41,447 bases of DNA from Candidatus Thorarchaeota archaeon (GTDB lineage: Archaea; Asgardarchaeota; Thorarchaeia; Thorarchaeales; Thorarchaeaceae). Position numbers and translations under genes: made by a program. The notes under the pieces were generated by a model. That model saw nothing but the letters and a program-made list of their open reading frames with translations. It was not told where the DNA came from and searched no databases. Positions 16,061-24,723 of this stretch are shown here, one piece after another (the stretch's first letter is position 1; each line of letters opens with the position of its first letter). The stretch is from positions 1 to 41,447 of the forward strand of contig JAEORX010000010.1 in NCBI GenBank assembly GCA_016840685.1. Direction: 5' to 3'.

Positions 16061-17356
16061 ATAGAAATAGGTACAGATTTCGACCAGAGTGCTGCTAAAT
16101 ACGTCATACGTGCTCGGATAAAGATTGAGGGCGTAGTTGACAAACCTGATGTCGTTGGTGCGATATTTGGTCAGACCGAAGGCCTACTCGGAGAAGATCT
16201 TGATCTACGAGAACTTCAGCGTACTGGTCGTATTGGTAGAATTCAGATAGTGATAAGATCAGAGGGTGGTAACAGTACCGGTGAGATTGTGATTCCGGTT
16301 TCACTGAACAAGACTGCTACTGCAATTCTTGCAGCATCACTAGAAACAGTGGACCGGGTAGGTCCATGTACTGCAAAAGTCACTCTTGAGAAGTTGGAAG
16401 ACATCAGAGGCGCAAAGAGACGAAAGGTCGTCAGCAGGGCTATTAGTATTTTGAAAGGGTGGGAAGAAGACATCTCACCAGGAACTGAAGAGATTAAGAC
16501 TGCAGTCACAAAGGGTAGCAAGGTGACTGTTTCTAAATATGGTCCTGATAATCTGCCAGCTGGTCCAGGACTGAACGATAGTTCAGAGATAATAATTGTC
16601 GAAGGTCGTGCGGATGTAATTAACCTCATCAAGTGTGGAATAACGAACACTGTTGCTGTAGAGGGAACTCATGTTCCCAAGAGCATTGTTGACCTCACAA
16701 AGAAGAGGGGAAAGAAAGTAGTCGCTTTTCTTGATGGAGATAGGGGTGGAGACCTCATTCTGAGAGAGTTGATGCAAGTAGCAAAGGTTCACTATATTGC
16801 TCGTGCTCCAGAAGGGAAGGAAGTAGAAGACCTCACGAGAAAAGAGGTAACGATGGCGCTTCAGGCTCAAATACCAGCTGAACAAGCTCTTGCCTTGGTC
16901 AAGGAGAGGAGGGCGGCTCCCACTAAGAAGAAAAGGCCAACAAAGCAGGTCACTCGAACACGAAAAGAGGCAAGACCAGCCGATGACTTTGGTACGCCAG
17001 AGATTTTGGAGGATCGTCGAGTTGCGAGCCGGAGAAGACCGGTGACGCGGAGGATACCTGTGACTGTTGATGAAGTATATGCTTCTAGGATTGAAGACAT
17101 AAAGGAGTCCTTCAAGGCGCTTCTCTTTGGGAAAGACAAGAAAGTCATTATCGAATGCGGGGTGGCTGAACTTGCAAAGACCTTGGAACAACAGGATGAG
17201 GTGCCAACAATTGTGTTTGACGGTGTGATTACTCAACGTCTTGTGGACATAGCGTCTACTAAAAAGACCCAGCTGATGATAGGGGCGGCCGTTGCAGACA
17301 TTGAGAACAAACCCAGCAGTATGCAGATAGTGACCTTTGACGATCTTGGCCATTAG
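16061..17356 (+). CDS. dnaG: Archaeal DnaG primase-like Toprim protein, with apparent ATA start
   Basis: Archaeal DnaG is a Toprim protein associated with the RNA exosome and with primase activity in vitro. The reading frame contains the family's N-terminus AAKYVIRARIKIEGVVDKPDVVGAIFGQTEGLLGEDLDLRELQRTGRIGRI, LETVDRVGPC, and the Toprim catalytic Glu in IIIVEGRADV (about residue 181) and DxD in FLDGDRGGD (about 225-227). The first ATG (16250) would delete the conserved N-terminus. Upstream the frame is open only back to a TAG at 16049; it contains no ATG, GTG or TTG, but ATA at 16061 lies 6 bases after GGAG (16051-16054). I therefore annotate ATA as the start (431 residues), as inference; a sequencing error is the alternative. 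Confidence 0.88.
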   Translation: MEIGTDFDQSAAKYVIRARIKIEGVVDKPDVVGAIFGQTEGLLGEDLDLRELQRTGRIGRIQIVIRSEGGNSTGEIVIPVSLNKTATAILAASLETVDRVGPCTAKVTLEKLEDIRGAKRRKVVSRAISILKGWEEDISPGTEEIKTAVTKGSKVTVSKYGPDNLPAGPGLNDSSEIIIVEGRADVINLIKCGITNTVAVEGTHVPKSIVDLTKKRGKKVVAFLDGDRGGDLILRELMQVAKVHYIARAPEGKEVEDLTRKEVTMALQAQIPAEQALALVKERRAAPTKKKRPTKQVTRTRKEARPADDFGTPEILEDRRVASRRRPVTRRIPVTVDEVYASRIEDIKESFKALLFGKDKKVIIECGVAELAKTLEQQDEVPTIVFDGVITQRLVDIASTKKTQLMIGAAVADIENKPSSMQIVTFDDLGH

Positions 17357-17376
17357 ACAAATAAAGTATGTAACTT

Positions 17377-17404
17377 GGAGGGTTCAAAGGTTATTCCTCC
17401 TTTT
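17377..17404 (+). terminator. Hairpin plus T-run after dnaG
   Basis: GGAGG (17377-17381) pairs with CCTCC (17396-17400), directly followed by TTTT. This lies 20 bases after the dnaG stop codon and fits a transcription terminator. Confidence 0.45.
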
Positions 17405-17484
17405 ACATGATGAGTGGAGTAATACTCACAATTATGTCACTGCGTCTTTGATTCATCATACACAGAACACATGAGGTTCTTGTC

Positions 17485-18924
17485 TTGGCATCAATCATGG
17501 ATGGATTGGAAACAACAAAAGAAGTGGATACTTCCAAAGATCCATTCCAGATTATCGTGGGCCAAGAGCATGCTGTGTCCTTGGTTCGTTCTGCGGTAAA
17601 ACAACGCAGGCATGTTTTACTTTGTGGAGCACCTGGCATAGGCAAGTCGATGTTGGCAAAGGCTGCATATTCACTCCTTGACAAACCAAGAGAGGAGATT
17701 CGTCTTCGATACAACCCATCTCAGCCAGACAGACCAGAGGTGGTTGTCATTCGCAAGGACTGGCGAAGTCAAGTCAGTGCCAAGCTGGAGTATCAAGTCC
17801 AAGATGTGTTTTATGTCACTCCTGACAGACTACCCCGTGAGATATCAATCAAGATGGGGTTTCGTTGTCCTTCTTGTGGTCACATCTCATCACCAGAGGC
17901 AAGTGTGTGTGTGAACTGCGAGTCAGAGAAACGGTTTGATTGGGCTCCAGGGGAGTCATATCACGGACTATTTAGAATGTTGGATGTTGTAAGGGAACCT
18001 GCACTTAGGACTGTGACATCATTTGAGGATTTCAAGGGAGGCTCATATCACACCATGTATGAGAGGCTTGACTCTGGTGAAATCAGAGTGAGCCAGCGCC
18101 GTGCTACTTCCGAAGAGAGAGAAATTGAGAGGGACCAAAATCATCAGGAGCGTGTTCTTGTATCTCTGGAATCATGTCGCTACATTAGAGTGAGTGGTGC
18201 AAGTCCTGTGGAGCTGCTAGGGGATGTCAAACATGATCCATATGGAAGTGCAGAGTCCCTTGGACTGGCTGCACACCAACGAGTTGTCCCAGGAGCGATT
18301 CATGAGGCTCACGAGGGAATTCTCTACATAGACGAGATAGCCGCGCTTGGAGTTTATCAGAGTCACTTGTTGACTGCAATGCAAGACCGAGTGTACTCGA
18401 TTTCAGGACATAATCCACTTAGCTCAGGAGCTGCGGTCCGTGTCAATGATGTGCCCTGCGATTTCATTCTCTTCGCATCATGCAATATTGAGCATCTCAA
18501 AAATATACTTCCACCCCTACGGTCCAGGATTAGGGGATATGGATATGAGATCATGCTTGATTCTTGGACTCCAAAGAGTCAGAGAATAACCAATGATCTT
18601 GTTCGATTTACTGCGCACACTGTTCACGAGGATGGCAAAATTCCACATCTGACTGTGAAAGCTGTAGAGCAAGTTCTTGAGATTGCAGGAGAGTTGGCTC
18701 TTCAACTTGATGGTCAGAGAGAAGCTTATACCCTCCGGTTGCGTGAACTTGGAGGAATCATCAGGATTGCTGGAGACCTCGCGGTACGGGATGGAAGTGA
18801 ATTCGTTCTCCAAGGTCATGTACAACAAGCAGAGATATTGAGTAGAGGCATTGATGAGAGTAGTTATCAACTCATGGGACCCAGAACCCCTGATTCTTCG
18901 ATTAGCAGAGACTATTTCTTCTAA
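17485..18924 (+). CDS. Lon-like (LonB-type) AAA+ ATPase with zinc knuckle and no protease domain
   Basis: The 479-residue protein matches the ATPase part of archaeal LonB: FQIIVGQEHAV, Walker A GAPGIGKS (48-55), Walker B ILYIDE (279-284), LLTAMQDRVYSISG, sensor-1 FILFASCN (to 334), PPLRSRIRGYGYEI with arginine-finger candidates (346-350), then the helical LRLRELGGIIRIAGDLAVRDG. Archaeal LonB normally has two membrane helices in the insert between Walker A and B and a C-terminal Ser-Lys protease. Here the insert instead has CPSC...CVNC (C128, C131, C142, C145) and no hydrophobic helix, and the protein stops after the AAA+ lid. It may be an unfoldase or regulator. TTG 17485 has GAGGT 7 bases upstream; ATG 17497 is possible. 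Pelota follows 27 bases later. Confidence 0.8.
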   Translation: MASIMDGLETTKEVDTSKDPFQIIVGQEHAVSLVRSAVKQRRHVLLCGAPGIGKSMLAKAAYSLLDKPREEIRLRYNPSQPDRPEVVVIRKDWRSQVSAKLEYQVQDVFYVTPDRLPREISIKMGFRCPSCGHISSPEASVCVNCESEKRFDWAPGESYHGLFRMLDVVREPALRTVTSFEDFKGGSYHTMYERLDSGEIRVSQRRATSEEREIERDQNHQERVLVSLESCRYIRVSGASPVELLGDVKHDPYGSAESLGLAAHQRVVPGAIHEAHEGILYIDEIAALGVYQSHLLTAMQDRVYSISGHNPLSSGAAVRVNDVPCDFILFASCNIEHLKNILPPLRSRIRGYGYEIMLDSWTPKSQRITNDLVRFTAHTVHEDGKIPHLTVKAVEQVLEIAGELALQLDGQREAYTLRLRELGGIIRIAGDLAVRDGSEFVLQGHVQQAEILSRGIDESSYQLMGPRTPDSSISRDYFF

Positions 18925-18951
18925 GAGGTAGAGCTGCTCAGAGGTGACCAC

Positions 18952-20040
18952 TTGAAAATCATAAAGCAGGTCCTAAAGGATGGCGTAATTGCGCTGAAGA
19001 TTGAAACTCTGGATGATCTTTGGCACCTCTATAATACAGTGGGACCTAGTGATATCGTCATCTCAAAGACTTCGCGCCGAGTGCGAATTGGTGACGAGGA
19101 AAGTCGAAAGCAAGAGAGTACTCGGAAGACAATGATATTGAAGTTACAGGTTGAAGAGGTTTCGTTCCACAATTTCTCCAATCGAGTACGTATCAAGGGT
19201 GTGATTCTCGAGGGCCCTGCAGACCTGGTCAATATTGGTTCATATCATACAATCAATATTGAAACAGGTGACACCCTGACCATCATCAAAGAGCACTGGC
19301 CAAAGTTTGTACTTGATAGGCTCAAAGCGGCTACGAAATCACAACTTCGACCAATGTGTCTGATAGTGACAATTGAGGATGGTGCTGCAGAGCTATTCTT
19401 AGCAGCGGATTCTGGCATTAAGGAAGCGGTACGGGTTCGTATGAACATCTCAAGAAAACGAGGGGACCAAAGGTCATACGATGCCACCATGAAGGATTTC
19501 TTTGCAGATACTCTTCTCGCATTACAATCACAACTCGAGCAGCACCAGTTTGGTTTGATTGTGATTGCAGGTCCAGGATTTGTGAAGGATCATTTCAGAG
19601 ACTATCTAATGGCGGCCAAGATTAAGACCCTACCAGCTGTTGTTGTCGAGAGTACAAACTCTATAGGTGTCCCCGGTGCAAAAGAGATACTGTATCGCGG
19701 AGTTATCTCCAAGGCTGTGACTGAACTCAAGGTAGAAACTGAAACACGTCTAGTGGAAGCCTTAATTGAGCATATCTCAAAGGATGACGGACTTGGTGCA
19801 TATGGCGATGAGGAGGTTTCCAGAGCAGTACAATATGGCGCAATTGAAGAGCTACTCATCACAGACAAGAAACTCAGAGAGGGGGATGAGCGAGCGCGTC
19901 GCTGGATGGACTCATTGATTAGAGATACTGAGAAGACCAGAGGAATGTTCCACATTGTTTCAACAGATCATCCCGCTGGTGACCAGCTCCAACGTCTGGG
20001 AGGCATTGCTGCCATCTTACGCTATAGGATTACACAGTAG
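18952..20040 (+). CDS. pelA: mRNA surveillance protein Pelota (Dom34)
   Basis: Pelota binds stalled ribosomes with aEF1A/ABCE1 and helps dissociate them. The 362-residue protein begins MKIIKQVLKDGVIALKIETLDDLWHLYNTV, then has TSRRVRIG, EEVSFHNFSNRVRIKGVILEGP, the start of the eRF1-like domain ATKSQLRPMCLIVTIEDGAAELFL, KHF-type loop replaced by FGLIVIAGPGFVKDHFRDYL, and the C-terminal AVQYGAIEELLITDKKLRE and HIVSTDHPAGDQLQRLGGIAAILRY. Length is normal. Start TTG 18952 has GAGGTG 5 bases upstream. It probably shares a transcript with the Lon-like ATPase; the next gene is convergent with no spacer. Confidence 0.95.
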   Translation: MKIIKQVLKDGVIALKIETLDDLWHLYNTVGPSDIVISKTSRRVRIGDEESRKQESTRKTMILKLQVEEVSFHNFSNRVRIKGVILEGPADLVNIGSYHTINIETGDTLTIIKEHWPKFVLDRLKAATKSQLRPMCLIVTIEDGAAELFLAADSGIKEAVRVRMNISRKRGDQRSYDATMKDFFADTLLALQSQLEQHQFGLIVIAGPGFVKDHFRDYLMAAKIKTLPAVVVESTNSIGVPGAKEILYRGVISKAVTELKVETETRLVEALIEHISKDDGLGAYGDEEVSRAVQYGAIEELLITDKKLREGDERARRWMDSLIRDTEKTRGMFHIVSTDHPAGDQLQRLGGIAAILRYRITQ

Positions 20041-21165
20041 TTAGAGTGGGTCAAACATAGTTTGAAGACGATCCCAAGTAGGATATTCGAAAGCAATCCC
20101 AATCTCAAGATCTTTCATGTCTACAAGGATTTCTTTGAGTTGGTCAGAGATGCTCTCAATGACCCAAGGAGCAATTTCAATGCGCATTCTGTTCTCATCA
20201 ATATTCATGAGGACAGTAGGGACATCAAATTGATTTTGTAGAGTGGAGTGTATCACTACTAATTGATCATGGTCTAATTGTCGACCATGTACTGCTCGAA
20301 TCACACCAAGAATAAGCAGAGGGTCTTGTTCGTCGCGTTCTTCAAAATCCCGTATTGTCTGTTTAAGTCTGCGTTCCAGTCTTCGTCTTAGCTGTACGGA
20401 ATCTTTGAAACGAGCTGAGCAGAAATGCACAGAGATGTGTTCAAGATTGTCTTCAGACCACTCTAGAACCTCTTTTGCTGTGGATGCACTCCCATCAATG
20501 CTTGCACTCGCCAAACTTGTCAGTCGCATTCCGAGAGACACCAGCTTTTCAAAATTCGTTTCGCTTGCCTCGAGCTCGTTGATATTAAGAAAAGAAACCC
20601 CCATATCCTCGCCTCTCTTGGCAACTTTCTTTAGGTCATCCTCTTTCCCAGGGACTGCAGGTACCTCAATTCCAACATTGATGCCAATGTTTACCGCTCT
20701 TTGAACTCCAGACCAATCGCTACTCTGGGGGTGGAATCGAATCTCATCAAGTCCTGCATTGTGCAGTTTTGTCAACACCTCTTCACTGACATTTGTCTGG
20801 CTGGTATAAAGATGAAGGTGAAATCGGGGTCCGAACTCCCTTTTCAGTAAATGGATGTATTTCAGGGTTCGTTCTAGGTTACATAGGGGGTCCCCACCAC
20901 TGATACCTACACCCTGACCTTTGATGGTCCTTACTTCATACAAAATATCACCATCATCAGACACTGGCATCTCATCAGCGAATGTAACATCCTGACCAGA
21001 CCGGTCCAGAGAGAGAGGACAGTAGTAGCAGGAGCTGTCACATAGTCCTGTCACGAATAAGACCATCTTTGAGCCATTTGTACAAAGTTGACATCCGAGC
21101 GGCAAGTGACCAATGATGAGCGAGCCACCTTCAATCTCTCTGATTTTTCGTTTCAACGACCCCAT
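20041..21165 (-). CDS. Radical SAM protein, COG2108-like
   Basis: A 374-residue radical SAM protein: the cluster motif CDSSCYYC lies at residues 42-49, preceded by an extra cysteine pair CQLC (25-28), and GVGISGGDPLCNLERT supplies the GGD/E SAM-binding motif. It resembles the archaeal COG2108 group (related to pyruvate-formate-lyase activating enzymes), whose substrate is not known. The C-terminal ~150 residues (helical, then VLMNIDENRMRIEIAPWVIESIS) could bind substrate. It is the last gene of a four-gene minus-strand operon with a tRNA thiolase and a nucleotidyltransferase, 3 bases after the latter, which hints at RNA modification; this is inference only. Confidence 0.8.
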   Translation of the reverse strand: MGSLKRKIREIEGGSLIIGHLPLGCQLCTNGSKMVLFVTGLCDSSCYYCPLSLDRSGQDVTFADEMPVSDDGDILYEVRTIKGQGVGISGGDPLCNLERTLKYIHLLKREFGPRFHLHLYTSQTNVSEEVLTKLHNAGLDEIRFHPQSSDWSGVQRAVNIGINVGIEVPAVPGKEDDLKKVAKRGEDMGVSFLNINELEASETNFEKLVSLGMRLTSLASASIDGSASTAKEVLEWSEDNLEHISVHFCSARFKDSVQLRRRLERRLKQTIRDFEERDEQDPLLILGVIRAVHGRQLDHDQLVVIHSTLQNQFDVPTVLMNIDENRMRIEIAPWVIESISDQLKEILVDMKDLEIGIAFEYPTWDRLQTMFDPL

Positions 21166-21168
21166 TCT

Positions 21169-21870
21169 CTATCCACCTCTCCTGTGAATCGTTCTGCGTA
21201 GTGCTGGATCACTGTCTTGGAGGCTCTTTGCAACTGCTTCAAAGTTCTCATCATCATCCAAGTGTCTGGTGAGATAGACACCAGTTCTGCCAACTGAGTC
21301 TCGTCGTGTCAGGACTCTGACTCGTTCTTTCGCAATTGCAAGGCTCACGCCCAGTTTCCTGCACACTTCCTCTTCATGACCGATGACTCCCTGTTCAAGA
21401 TGACCAGTTTCTATTGGTTCTATCAGAACAAGTCGTTTGTCAACACCATATACTCTCGAGTTGTCCTTCAATCCATGGCTATCAAGTAGACCACCCCAAC
21501 GATAGAACTCCTCTTCTCTAGGCATGAGTTTGAACAGTGGAAAAGTCACAACGGTGTTCTCTTGAAGATGGATGTGCCCCTTGAGGACCATTGAAGGAGT
21601 AGCTTGGACAAGCTCACGTTTTAGGGGGGTGCCCAAGACAAGTTCAATACGATAGCTGGACACCGGACGGAGAATGATGATATCGATGTCGGATGATTTT
21701 GTGATGTCACCACGTGCCACAGAGCCATAAACAAACGGTTTGATTCGGTCTGACTCGAGTTTGACTATCGTATCAAGAGCAGTCTTTCTAATGGTCTGGA
21801 GCTGGTCCCAGTGATTCTGTGTATAACGGACCTCACGAAACTCATGCAACACTTCTGGCTTCTTTGCCAC
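21169..21870 (-). CDS. Predicted nucleotidyltransferase (COG1665-like)
   Basis: A 233-residue protein with the polymerase-beta-type nucleotidyltransferase signature: FVYGSVARGD (GS at 49-50) and SSDIDIIIL (acidic residues D61 and D63). The rest, including RWGGLLDSHGLKDNSRVYGVDKRLVLIEP and the C-terminal VGRTGVYLTRHLDDDENFEAV, matches my recollection of the archaeal COG1665 family, whose substrate is unknown. The start is GTG 21870 with AAGGGGATG upstream, just after the thiolase stop (7 bases). Cotranscribed with the thiolase upstream and radical SAM gene downstream. Confidence 0.78.
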   Translation of the reverse strand: MAKKPEVLHEFREVRYTQNHWDQLQTIRKTALDTIVKLESDRIKPFVYGSVARGDITKSSDIDIIILRPVSSYRIELVLGTPLKRELVQATPSMVLKGHIHLQENTVVTFPLFKLMPREEEFYRWGGLLDSHGLKDNSRVYGVDKRLVLIEPIETGHLEQGVIGHEEEVCRKLGVSLAIAKERVRVLTRRDSVGRTGVYLTRHLDDDENFEAVAKSLQDSDPALRRTIHRRGG

Positions 21871-21877
21871 TTTGCAA

Positions 21878-22804
21878 TCATCCCCTTATCTCCTCAAGCA
21901 ATTTGCACACCTTGCATATCCTTGATGGAGATGGTGTTTCGCATCTCTCACATGTTATCAGAGTCCAGTTAGACGGATTGAGTTGGAAAGCTTCGGTCAT
22001 GGCCTCTGCTGAGCGCAGTATTGCTAGCAAGGTACCTGGTCGTTTGTGCTCCATGTCATTTAGGAAGGACCTCAGGTCGTTTCGATATGCTTCGCCAGCA
22101 TATGGACAGGGAACATCATGATAGGCAAGATTCAGATGATGGGAGTACGCAACTATGTCTCTCTCAGACAACTCTGTAAGAGGTTTTATGCGTGGAACTA
22201 AGCCATCTATTGATCTACTTCTTGGGACATTTGTACGTGCTATTCTTCGACTATCCCCACGCATGATGTTCATTAAGACCGTTTGTGCCTCATCGTCAAG
22301 ATTGTGACCAGTGGCAATAACATCTGCTTTCATATTCTTGGCAATCTCGTTGAGTGCCCGTCGTCGGAATACTCCACAATAGGAACAAGCACCCAATGAA
22401 CCATCAGGCTTCAACTGCACGAGGTCATCCAAAGTATAATCGAATAGGTCCTTGAAAGACACAATTTCAAGTGTTAAATCAAGAGACCTGGTAAGCTCCC
22501 TCGCTGCTTCGAGAGCCTTGTCCCTGTATCCGATGATGCCCTCGTCAACTGTAACTGGGATTAATTCCGATTCAGGAAAATTGCTCTCAATCGAGTGAAG
22601 AACATGAAGGAGTACTGCACTGTCTTTTCCACCGGAGATTGCTACAGCTATCCTGTCATTCTCTTGGAGCATCTTATGACGATTTATGGTGCGACGCACC
22701 CTATCCGTCGTTGTTTCGAGCAGACATGTTTGACACAGTCGTTCCGAGGTGTACCTCCTTAGATACACTGCAGGTTTGCCACATTTTGAACATCCCGACT
22801 GCAT
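21878..22804 (-). CDS. tRNA 2-thiolation protein TtuA/NcsA family
   Basis: A 308-residue member of the TtuA/Ctu1/Ncs6 family, which adenylates tRNA and transfers sulphur to a uridine (wobble U34 or T54). It has an N-terminal zinc finger (C5, C8, C24, C27), the PP-loop SGGKDS (57-62), a cysteine-containing GACSYCGVFRRRALNEIA, TGHNLDDEAQTVLMNIMRGD, VPRIKPLTELSERDIVAY, HDVPCPYAGEAYR and a C-terminal zinc finger CERC...CKVC. All expected cysteines are present. Whether it acts at position 34 or 54 cannot be decided here. It is second in the minus-strand operon, after a 142-aa orphan. Confidence 0.92.
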   Translation of the reverse strand: MQSGCSKCGKPAVYLRRYTSERLCQTCLLETTTDRVRRTINRHKMLQENDRIAVAISGGKDSAVLLHVLHSIESNFPESELIPVTVDEGIIGYRDKALEAARELTRSLDLTLEIVSFKDLFDYTLDDLVQLKPDGSLGACSYCGVFRRRALNEIAKNMKADVIATGHNLDDEAQTVLMNIMRGDSRRIARTNVPRSRSIDGLVPRIKPLTELSERDIVAYSHHLNLAYHDVPCPYAGEAYRNDLRSFLNDMEHKRPGTLLAILRSAEAMTEAFQLNPSNWTLITCERCETPSPSRICKVCKLLEEIRG

Positions 22805-22878
22805 ACAAGCGACTCCAAGTCGCCATTGTCATAGGATTTCAAGTTAAAGTTAGTGTCATGCGGAAGAAGTTCTTAGCT

Positions 22879-23307
22879 TCATTTCGTCTTCTTTGCTTCT
22901 GGATTTTCCTTCTCCTTTTCTTTCAGATCATCTACTATCTGAACACGTCTTGAATGGAGTGCCGCTTTGCTTGCCCGGAAATTCGCAGCAAAGATAATAT
23001 CGTCAATAGTCTTGTGCCATTCTGCAGGGGAGAGAACACTATGAATCTCCTTGAAGGTGTCACTCAGGCGTTCTACACGAGCTAGACATTCGACTCTATC
23101 TTCAGAGAGCCGCTGCTCGTCAAAGTATAGAAGGGCATGGCCCTTGAGGGCTTCCCAATCAATATCCCCATTAGCTTGTAGTAGTAGCCTTATCTTGTCA
23201 AGGGGCTCTTTCCAAGAGCCAGGCATGAACATTGTTAGATAATCTGTAAGTGCTTTCCTAGCTTTTTCTCGCACTTCTTGCTTTGTACCAATCTGGTGGG
23301 TCATCAT
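22879..23307 (-). CDS. Uncharacterised helical protein (142 aa)
   Basis: Not recognised. The protein is helical and charged (EVREKARKALTDYL; WKEPLDKIRLLLQANGDIDWEALKGHALLYFDEQRLSEDRVECLARVERLSDTFKEIHSVLSPAEW) with a C-terminal coiled-coil-like basic/acidic tail (DDLKEKEKENPEAKKTK). There are no membrane segments or metal motifs. It may start at the first or second methionine. It precedes the tRNA thiolase gene on the same strand by about 75 bp and could be in its operon. Confidence 0.55.
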   Translation of the reverse strand: MMTHQIGTKQEVREKARKALTDYLTMFMPGSWKEPLDKIRLLLQANGDIDWEALKGHALLYFDEQRLSEDRVECLARVERLSDTFKEIHSVLSPAEWHKTIDDIIFAANFRASKAALHSRRVQIVDDLKEKEKENPEAKKTK

Positions 23308-23369
23308 CTTTCATCAGAAGACCATCCGTTTCGCCCCTTTTTAGGTCCCACACAACTTGAGTGTTCGAG

Positions 23370-24536
23370 CTAGAAGAGCCCTTTACCCGTGATAAAGCTC
23401 AGAATGATGCTCAGTAGGACAATTCCAAGCGCAGCGATTCGAATAGGCCACATAATATACTTGATTTTCCTCTCATCCTTAATGACCAGGCTGAGACCAT
23501 TGGACAACAACTTGTCACCATCAAAGACTGGGATGGGGAGAAGGTTGAAGAGTGCAATGGATATCAGAATCAAATAACACCAGAAGATGATTTGTTGGAG
23601 ATGAAACACGAACATGGGCGTCAGAAATAGGTCCCAACCGGGTTTAGGCTCCCAGTAGTCAGACCCATAGACCCCCATGTATCCTCTACTAGCATTTTGT
23701 TCATTTGGAGCCAGTATGATTGTCACTTCACTATCAAGTGTATGTATGGTAAGTTGAGTGCCCGCTTGGGCATCAACCATGAATAGGCTCACTGCAGTCC
23801 AGTTAGCAATTACTGTGTCATTAAGACCAACTATGACATCGCCAATTTCGAGCGCCTCTGCGGCTGGACTACCAGCCTGTAAATCATAGACATAAGCTCC
23901 ACTTGGAGGATAGTATCCTATTGACATCAAAGGATAGAAGTTTGCTAAGATTATCAGAAACACAAAGCCCCAGGCGAAGTTAGCGTATGATCCAGCAGCT
24001 AGCATTCGCATGCGTGACTGTGGAGTGGCTTCCTTCTCGAACTGCTCCTCATCAGGTTCAACAAAGCCGCCAAATAACACTAGGAAGGCTAGTAGTCCTG
24101 AGCTCTTGATGCTAATATTGTCTTTTGAGGCTGCCAAGCCATGGGCAAACTCATGAGTGAGAAGGGTGACTGCCAAGCCAATCAACATGTATACCAGAGG
24201 AAGACCTGTGATTGTGACACCAGGGATTATGGGGACAACACCTCCTGCGGCTGCTGGTTGAACGAAGAACTTAATCAGATTGTCACCAAACAACCAAAAA
24301 CTGAATATCATCCCACCAAAGCCCACGACAATTCCAACATTGAAGAAGGCGCGTGGGAACTTCTTGCCCATCCGTGTGAGAAATGCGTTCAATCGCTCCG
24401 TGCGATACATGATGAAGAAGGGGAACCCAGCGTCAATACCCTTCTCTTTGAGTTTCTCAACACCTATTGCTTGAGCAACGAAATAAATCACAAGCCAGAT
24501 GAAGCCAATAATACCAAATACCGTCACTGGATCCAT
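23370..24536 (-). CDS. Site-2-protease-type membrane metalloprotease (M50) with PDZ-like domain
   Basis: A 388-residue intramembrane zinc protease. It has several transmembrane helices, the zinc motif HEFAH at residues 128-132 in LAVTLLTHEFAHGLAAS, a PDZ-like domain (AGSPAAEALEIGDVIVGLNDTVIANW) between the two catalytic halves, and the second zinc motif NLLPIPVFDGDKLLSNGLS (NxxPxPxxDG). Such proteases cut membrane-anchored regulators or signal-peptide remnants. The start is ATG 24536, divergent from rps6e. The substrate cannot be inferred from the neighbours. Confidence 0.92.
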   Translation of the reverse strand: MDPVTVFGIIGFIWLVIYFVAQAIGVEKLKEKGIDAGFPFFIMYRTERLNAFLTRMGKKFPRAFFNVGIVVGFGGMIFSFWLFGDNLIKFFVQPAAAGGVVPIIPGVTITGLPLVYMLIGLAVTLLTHEFAHGLAASKDNISIKSSGLLAFLVLFGGFVEPDEEQFEKEATPQSRMRMLAAGSYANFAWGFVFLIILANFYPLMSIGYYPPSGAYVYDLQAGSPAAEALEIGDVIVGLNDTVIANWTAVSLFMVDAQAGTQLTIHTLDSEVTIILAPNEQNASRGYMGVYGSDYWEPKPGWDLFLTPMFVFHLQQIIFWCYLILISIALFNLLPIPVFDGDKLLSNGLSLVIKDERKIKYIMWPIRIAALGIVLLSIILSFITGKGLF

Positions 24537-24723
24537 TTATTGTCAGTCCTCGGAGTGGGTGCGGGCATAATTGACATGTGTTATAATCATTATGTACGCG
24601 GTATAAGTTGCAAGAGTGCTTCTCTAGTCGGTCCAACCACAATCCTCATAAAGTGAGTCAATTTGGCTTCCACTGGTGTCTTTTAGGACCCCTTACTATT
24701 GACTCAGGTAGGCGAAGCGATAA

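Noticed and set aside
16250-17356. dnaG starting at the first ATG
   Set aside because: This would remove 63 residues that are highly conserved in archaeal DnaG and are encoded in frame upstream.
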